NCBI GenBank assembly: GCA_949130495.1
Contig: OX422211.1
Span: 538,596,872 to 538,660,871 of the forward strand
Length of the DNA: 64,000 bases
Direction: 5' to 3'
Source of the DNA: Sambucus nigra
Taxonomy: Eukaryota > Streptophyta > Magnoliopsida > Dipsacales > Adoxaceae
Position 1 is the stretch's first letter; the number at the start of each line of letters is the position of its first letter. Shown in pieces: positions 59,321 through 64,000 of this stretch. A program made the translations under genes and the position numbers. The notes under the pieces were generated by a model. That model was not told the origin of the DNA. It ran no database searches and worked only from the letters and a program-made list of their open reading frames with translations.

Positions 59321-60239
59321 AATACACACAAATTAGCTAGAGCAATTAAGAGATAAAAAAACAAAAATTTCTTCATAGTTCGTAGCCATGAATTCAGATT
59401 GCAACCTAAATATGGGAATGAAAAGAAACACATTAAATGAACAGCATATACCTGACTGTGTGGAGCGAGATAAATAGCACTATTAAGAAGAACAAATTCT
59501 GTTTATTTCCTCCATTTTATCACTAACCAAAAAGATGAAAGACACAAAAAAGATAAGTGAAAGTGAACACAGAAGGTCAAATTATCTTGAATAATCGGTA
59601 TTGCAGAAAAAACACCCTTTGGCAAGTATAGTTAATATTTAAACCCCAAAACAAAATTATAAAGAACGCGGAAGTTATATGATAACATACCTACAAACAA
59701 AAAAATTCGAGATGATTCAAAACCACATTCTGCAAATAAAACCTTTAGATAATTAGAGATAGGGGTATTATATGTAAGAAAAATCGCAATTATATATAAA
59801 CTGACAAAAATGGGTATTATATGTAAGAAAGAAATTAGAGAACACCATATGTCGTATTCGTAATGAATACCCCTGAAAAAAATCCATGAACACAAAAAAA
59901 AATTGACGAAAGATGTGAAACACACAAATACGTGTTGACAAAATACCACACATTACCTTCTCTCTAACCATATCCCACAAAACCCACAACCCGTTCCCAC
60001 AATAGATTTATGGAAACCACCATGTTTAATCTGTCTGGAAGGCCTACAAAACCCATAACTCTAGATTTTTGGAAATTCAGAATAGGTGTATGAAAAAAAC
60101 AAAAAAAAGGGAAAGATACACTGAGTTTAAGAATAGGGGAGCTCAGGTCAGGTGGAGTTGGGTTTGGGCCCATCCCTTCCAAACGTTTTTTTTAAACTCG
60201 AGAGTTCAAAACCCCATTATAAAAGATAAAAAAATATAA

Positions 60240-60700
60240 GGATGGTTCTCACCTTTGGAACTAACTTTGGAACTGTTGTAGATCCGTAAAAAATCCTAGG
60301 ATTTGGCAAGATCCGGTCGATACTACCCATCTCCGGCCGATGCTGCCCAAGTGGGTAGATGCTCTATCTATCTATTGTACGTCTAAATAAAGACAGAGAA
60401 TGAACAGATCTGAATAACTAACTGTGTATTATTTGAATAGATCTAAACAAAAAATGAATTTGAACAAAGAAAAAAGAATAAATCGTCTCTTAGTACACCC
60501 TTTGGTCCGAACCGAACAACTGTAGCAAATGATTGTAAGAATCAACAACGCGAGGAGGATGAACAATGAGGGGATAATGTGGATTTAAGAGAGAGAGAGA
60601 GCTCTGTACGCAATGAGAGAGAGAGGTCTTGCGTAGGTATAGAAAGGCTGAGGCTGTTTGAGGGGAATGGGTGTGTAAGGGAGTAGGTGGGTGTGTAAGA
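60240..60700 (-). pseudogene. 5'-UTR and first-exon-like fragment inside the minus-strand Helitron
   Basis: On minus, a CT-rich leader (TCTCTCTCTCTTAAATCC, about 60580-60610) is followed by a possible first intron and then by MGSIDRILPNPRIFYGST ending in CCAAAG|GTGAGAACC at about 60250, a good donor site. This layout (CT-rich 5' UTR, intron, short first coding exon) is typical of plant genes and precedes the fragments at 59.3 and 59.0 kb in the correct order. Confidence 0.35.
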
Positions 60701-60708
60701 GGAGTGGG

Positions 60709-61621
60709 TACGGGTGTTCGCGGTCCGGTCCAGTTCGGTTTTGAGGTATTTTTGGGATCGGATCGCATTAATCGGTCCTAAAAAATTATGGACCGAGATC
60801 GGACCGAAATAATCGGTCTCAGTCCTATTCAGTTTTATGACGGTACAGGTTCGGTCTCGGTTTTATTCGGTCCGCAGACAACTAATATTAGTAAACAGAT
60901 TACACAAAAAACAAACGGATTCACACATAAAAAAATTGATACATAGAAAATATATATAACAGATGGCACACAAAAAAAAAATAGATTTAAACAGAAAAAA
61001 ATCAAGAGAAAATATATATAACAGACTACAATCTCCATCATAAAAAATTGGGTGTTGTCATGAAGAAAAAAGAGGTCAACTACTCCAATGGAACAAAGAT
61101 AAAACTAAGACAGTGAAAAATAAGAACCAATAAAAAGCCAAGAACCATATTTAGGTCCCAACCCAAGCATCTTGCAAATCTATTCTGTGAACCAAAATCA
61201 ATTTCATTGCAAAATCATTAACCATATAAGAAGACAGCGTGAGCCATTTTCTTTCTAACAACTCATTATTTTTCCTCTACTAATAAAAAAATAGATCTTG
61301 CAAAAACCAGATTGACAGGGGGTGGTGAGAGAAAGGAGAGACAGGGGGTGGACTTACTTGTCCTTAAGATTAGTTCCGTGAGTTTAGGTCGGCGGGTTGA
61401 AGATTTTGCCATCGAGTCGCCGTGAAGTGTAGCTGTGACAGGGGGTCCTGGTTTAGCCGTGATAGAGGTGGTGAGAGAGAGAGGAGAGGAAGAAGGATTA
61501 TTTTCTTATTGATGTCGGCCGTAGAGAGAGAGAAAAGAAAGCGATGTTAGGGTTGGGCTGGGTTGTCTAAGAGCATGTGTGGTATTATGTAGTGTCGACT
61601 GTATTTATGCACCTGCTGAAT

Positions 61622-61704
<83 letters not shown>

Positions 61705-61874
61705 AATGCGGTCCGGTCCGGTCCAAACCCACTTTTTAAGAGCCAAGATCGAGACCGGACCGAATAATGCGATCCTTCCCATTTTAAGACCGAATTAAAA
61801 CCGCATTAAAAAAAACCCGCAAAAGTAGGTCCGGTTCGGTTTTTTCGGTCCATTCGGGTTTATGCACACCCCTA
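60709..61874. mobile_element. Non-autonomous hAT-like element, 1166 bp, inside the Helitron
   Basis: Exact 8-bp duplication GGAGTGGG (60701-60708, 61875-61882), diagnostic for hAT. Ends TACGGGTGTTCGCGGTCCGG (left) and TAGGGGTGTGCATAAACCCG (right, minus). Subterminal GGTCCGGT, GGACCGA and CGGTC words are dense on both sides (60715-60890, 61708-61850), as is usual for hAT transposase binding regions. No transposase frame. Confidence 0.8.
61625..61701. repeat. (TA)n microsatellite, about 38 units
   Basis: Lies inside the hAT-like element, close to its right subterminal region. Confidence 0.95.
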
Positions 61875-62139
61875 GGAGTGGGGTATGTGAGAGTCTTCCT
61901 TTGACAGAGAGGTGAGTGGCTCGAGGCAGTTGAAACAAACACCCAAAATTTAAAATCGTTGGTACAAACTTGACACATGGACCGAGCTTATACAAAAACT
62001 TTCAAAATTTCATTCCAACCGTCGATTAGCATATAGATAGATACAAAAGTTGTTTATATAGGTTTTGTGTACAAAGTTATATGATGTGGCAAAACACCCT
62101 CCTCATTTATTATATATATATATATATATAAAGAGAGAG

Positions 62140-62421
62140 AGAGAGAATCTCATACATACTATGTATAAGGTCGACTAGTGGGGACCATTTATTTTAAATG
62201 ATAAAAAAAATATTTTCGAATTGATTTTTTTGTGGGGTACTTAAATATTTTAGTGAAACCCACAAAACAAATGGGTCAAAATGAAATTTTCCTCTATTTT
62301 AAAAAAAATCGATCAAAATATGATAGCTTTTAAAAAAATCAACTTGAAAATATTTTTTTACCATTTAAAAATATGGTCCGCATTGGTGGACCTCGTATGG
62401 GGTATGTATGAGAGTCGCTCT
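62140..62421. mobile_element. MITE with about 95-bp terminal inverted repeats
   Basis: Left AGAGAGAATCTCATACATAC and right (minus) AGAGCGACTCTCATACATAC agree at 18 of 20 positions. Similarity continues through AGGTC, GGACCAT, TTTTAAATG, AAAAAATATTTTC and TTGATTTTTTT. The element is about 280 bp and has no coding capacity. No clear target duplication, so the superfamily (possibly Mutator-like) is open. Confidence 0.65.
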
Positions 62422-63226
62422 GTAACACCCTATCAAATATATGATAAATACCCCATAAAGAAAAATAATTACCCTGAAAACCCTTGAATATTCCAAATTA
62501 CCAATATTCTCCAAAGAAGAACTAATGCTAGTATCTACACTCTATCCTATCATTTGAAATAAAACTTAAACCTAAGACTTCATCAAAATTCATATACCTT
62601 GCATTTGCTCAATAACTAACCCAATAAGTTTGGAAAATTACACATAAATACCCTAAACTTGAAAAACGGGCTTAATTGTCCCTAAATTCATTTTATATGT
62701 TACTCAAGGACCCAATCAAAACAAAATTATTTTTCCTTTACCCCTTACTAATTTTGGCCACGTGGATTGGACAGTCGTACCACGTGGTTTTCCCATAGTA
62801 CCCATGTCTTCCCACATGGTACCATAGTTAAACTTACCCTTATAAAGGTGAACATCCACCTGTCTTTATACCAATCTCCTCTTCCTTATCAACACTATAA
62901 AAACCCTGCTTATCACTATAAAAACGTACCCACCCATAGTAAAACTCACAAAGCAAACATTAAGCTATTTTGTATCTCTACCAATTGATTTAGTATTTAT
63001 GCTTCTTTGCATTTGGTTAAGTTTCGGAGTGTTTCTAGAGTAGAAGTATATGTTTACGTGTGAATTTCAACGTAAGAATTACACGAAAAAGGCATGAATA
63101 TCATGAACCTCAAATAAAGCTTGAGCTTTAATGGTGGAACCTGTACACTTGACTTTAAACTAGTTTCAAAGTAGAAAATCTTGAGCTTTAGTTCTAAGGA
63201 ACCTAGGTGCAAAGCTTAATTAAAAC
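62422..63226 (+). other. Promoter-like stretch, no gene
   Basis: AT-rich. Two TATA-like boxes CACTATAAAAACC (about 62893) and CACTATAAAAACG (about 62915) follow a CACGTGG-rich part (about 62760-62790). The sequence GTAACACCC at 62422 resembles chromovirus LTR ends, but the rest does not, so an LTR call is not safe. Confidence 0.35.
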
Positions 63227-64000
63227 TGTAATACCTGCCCTAATATTTTAATTATTCTCCCGCATAAGTTGAACTAAAATGAGAACCTTGGGATTTGGAT
63301 AATTATAACTGGGAATATAATTTGATTTGACTATTTTTGGAGGCTCGATCATAGTAGTGGAAGTCATGGGTTAGGAATTTGAGAGAAAATTAAAGAAATA
63401 TCATAAGGGTCATTTGAACAAAAGTTGGGTAATTCAAACGAGAGTTAAGGCTCGTTCGAAGCAAGGGGTCAAACGAGCTTCGAACGAGATCCCAATGCAT
63501 ATTTGATCAGCGTTATTTAAGGGTCATTAGAAGCGAGGGATCAAATGAGACACCCTTCTCGTTCGAGCAACATGTAAATCTCGTTCGAACGAGGTTAATC
63601 AGAGATTTTAAATCAGACTTCCCTTGTGCGCAATATCATTCTGGGCCATTTGATTGATGAGTTATCGAGCTCTTGTGAATGCCGAATTGGGTAAAAAAGG
63701 GATTTTAAGGCTCTTGGGTGTTTTTATAAGTTGTTTTTTGTTCATCTGGGTTTATTTTGAGTTGGGACAAGAGAGAGAGGTAGTCTTCCACCATGATTGA
63801 GCTTCTTTCCACCTAAAACCACCATACCTCCACTATGTATCCACCTTGTGCAACCATATCCAACATGTCTTCCACCATATTTAAGATTTACCCATATCCT
63901 CCATTGGTTGTCATAGCTACGAATTTTTAAAGGTGTTTTTGGGATTTTTTTTAGAGAAGATGAAGATAATCTTTCATGGAGTATGAAGAGGGTTTCTGAA
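63227..64000 (+). repeat. Start of a chromovirus-type LTR (cut by window edge)
   Basis: TGTAATACCTGCCCTAATAT parallels the element-strand LTR start at 17614 (TGTAATACCCCATAAT). A cluster of CTCGTTCGAACGAG-type words follows at 63430-63600, as in the LTR at 14361-17614. The right part is outside the window. Confidence 0.45.
63430..63600. repeat. CTCGTTCGAACGAG word cluster
   Basis: CAAACGAGAG, GGCTCGTTCGAAGC, AAACGAGCTTCGAACGAGAT, TTCTCGTTCGAGC and ATCTCGTTCGAACGAGG occur within 170 bp. The last contains a perfect palindrome. Confidence 0.85.

Larger units (their letters stand above)
56774..62139 (-). mobile_element. Minus-strand Helitron with captured gene fragments, about 5.4 kb including a nested hAT
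   Basis: 3' end at 56774-56810: the minus strand reads CCGTGCCATCGGCACGG (hairpin), GTACAC, then CTAG followed by T. The 5' end lies in a TC/TA microsatellite near 62100-62139. On minus it is TCTCTCTTTATATATATA, then AATAAATGAGGAGGGTGTTT and TGCCACATCATATAAC, which resembles the 5' end of the Helitron at 53628 (TCTCTATATAT, CCACATAAC). The exact first base is blurred by the microsatellite. No Rep/helicase frame. Inside are same-orientation exon-like fragments and a hAT element. Confidence 0.6.

Noticed and set aside
62421..62435. TGTAACACCC as an LTR start
   Set aside because: It overlaps the MITE end, the following sequence does not match the chromovirus LTRs, and the downstream TATA boxes point the other way from that LTR orientation.

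Overview
This window is a stretch of flowering-plant nuclear heterochromatin. It is AT-rich, has no ordinary single-copy host gene, no rRNA or tRNA gene that I can see, and is built almost entirely of transposable elements inserted into one another. The plant origin follows from the element families: Ty3/gypsy Tat elements with a plant-mobile-domain antisense ORF, a Tekay/Del-like chromovirus, an Athila-like element primed from tRNA-Asp, Helitrons with plant-type ends, and hAT elements. The species cannot be named from the sequence.

Layout. 1-1512: decayed plus-strand reverse transcriptase of a Tat-like element (Tat-C). 1513-3327: probable 3' LTR of the next element. 3328-14360: minus-strand Tat element (Tat-A: gag, protease, RT, two RNase H domains, integrase). 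It carries a long plus-strand (antisense) plant-mobile-domain gene that still has four recognisable spliceosomal introns. 14361-32369: minus-strand chromovirus with decayed gag-pol. Its right LTR is split by a coding-free element with 750-bp LTRs (22589-31452, target duplication ATGAT), which in turn holds a 3.07-kb solo LTR (27509-30578, duplication ATAAA). 32370-34150 and 43288-46470: a second Tat copy (Tat-B), split by a 9.1-kb Athila-like element (34151-43282, duplication ATAAC). That element has lost gag-pol and carries two other ORFs.

46471-50332 is AT-rich and mostly featureless, apart from a promoter-like block near 48.2 kb. From 50.3 kb DNA transposons take over: a hAT-like element (50333-51421), a Helitron 3' end facing left (52094), a plus-strand Helitron (53628-56516), and a larger minus-strand Helitron (56774 to about 62139). 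The last appears to carry exon and 5'-UTR fragments of a host gene and was later hit by a hAT element (60709-61874, duplication GGAGTGGG). A long-TIR MITE (62140-62421) and the start of another LTR (63227 to the edge) close the window.

Order of events: Tat elements are oldest (many stop codons, lost catalytic residues), the chromovirus and Athila-like element came later, then the coding-free element, then the solo LTR inside it. The most notable features are (a) the intron-containing antisense gene in Tat-A, (b) the Athila-like element with an internal copy of its own U3 palindrome block and a predicted 5'-UTR intron before its env-position ORF, (c) the coding-free element full of CCAAC..GTTGG words, and (d) different short palindromic words clustered in unrelated LTR families.
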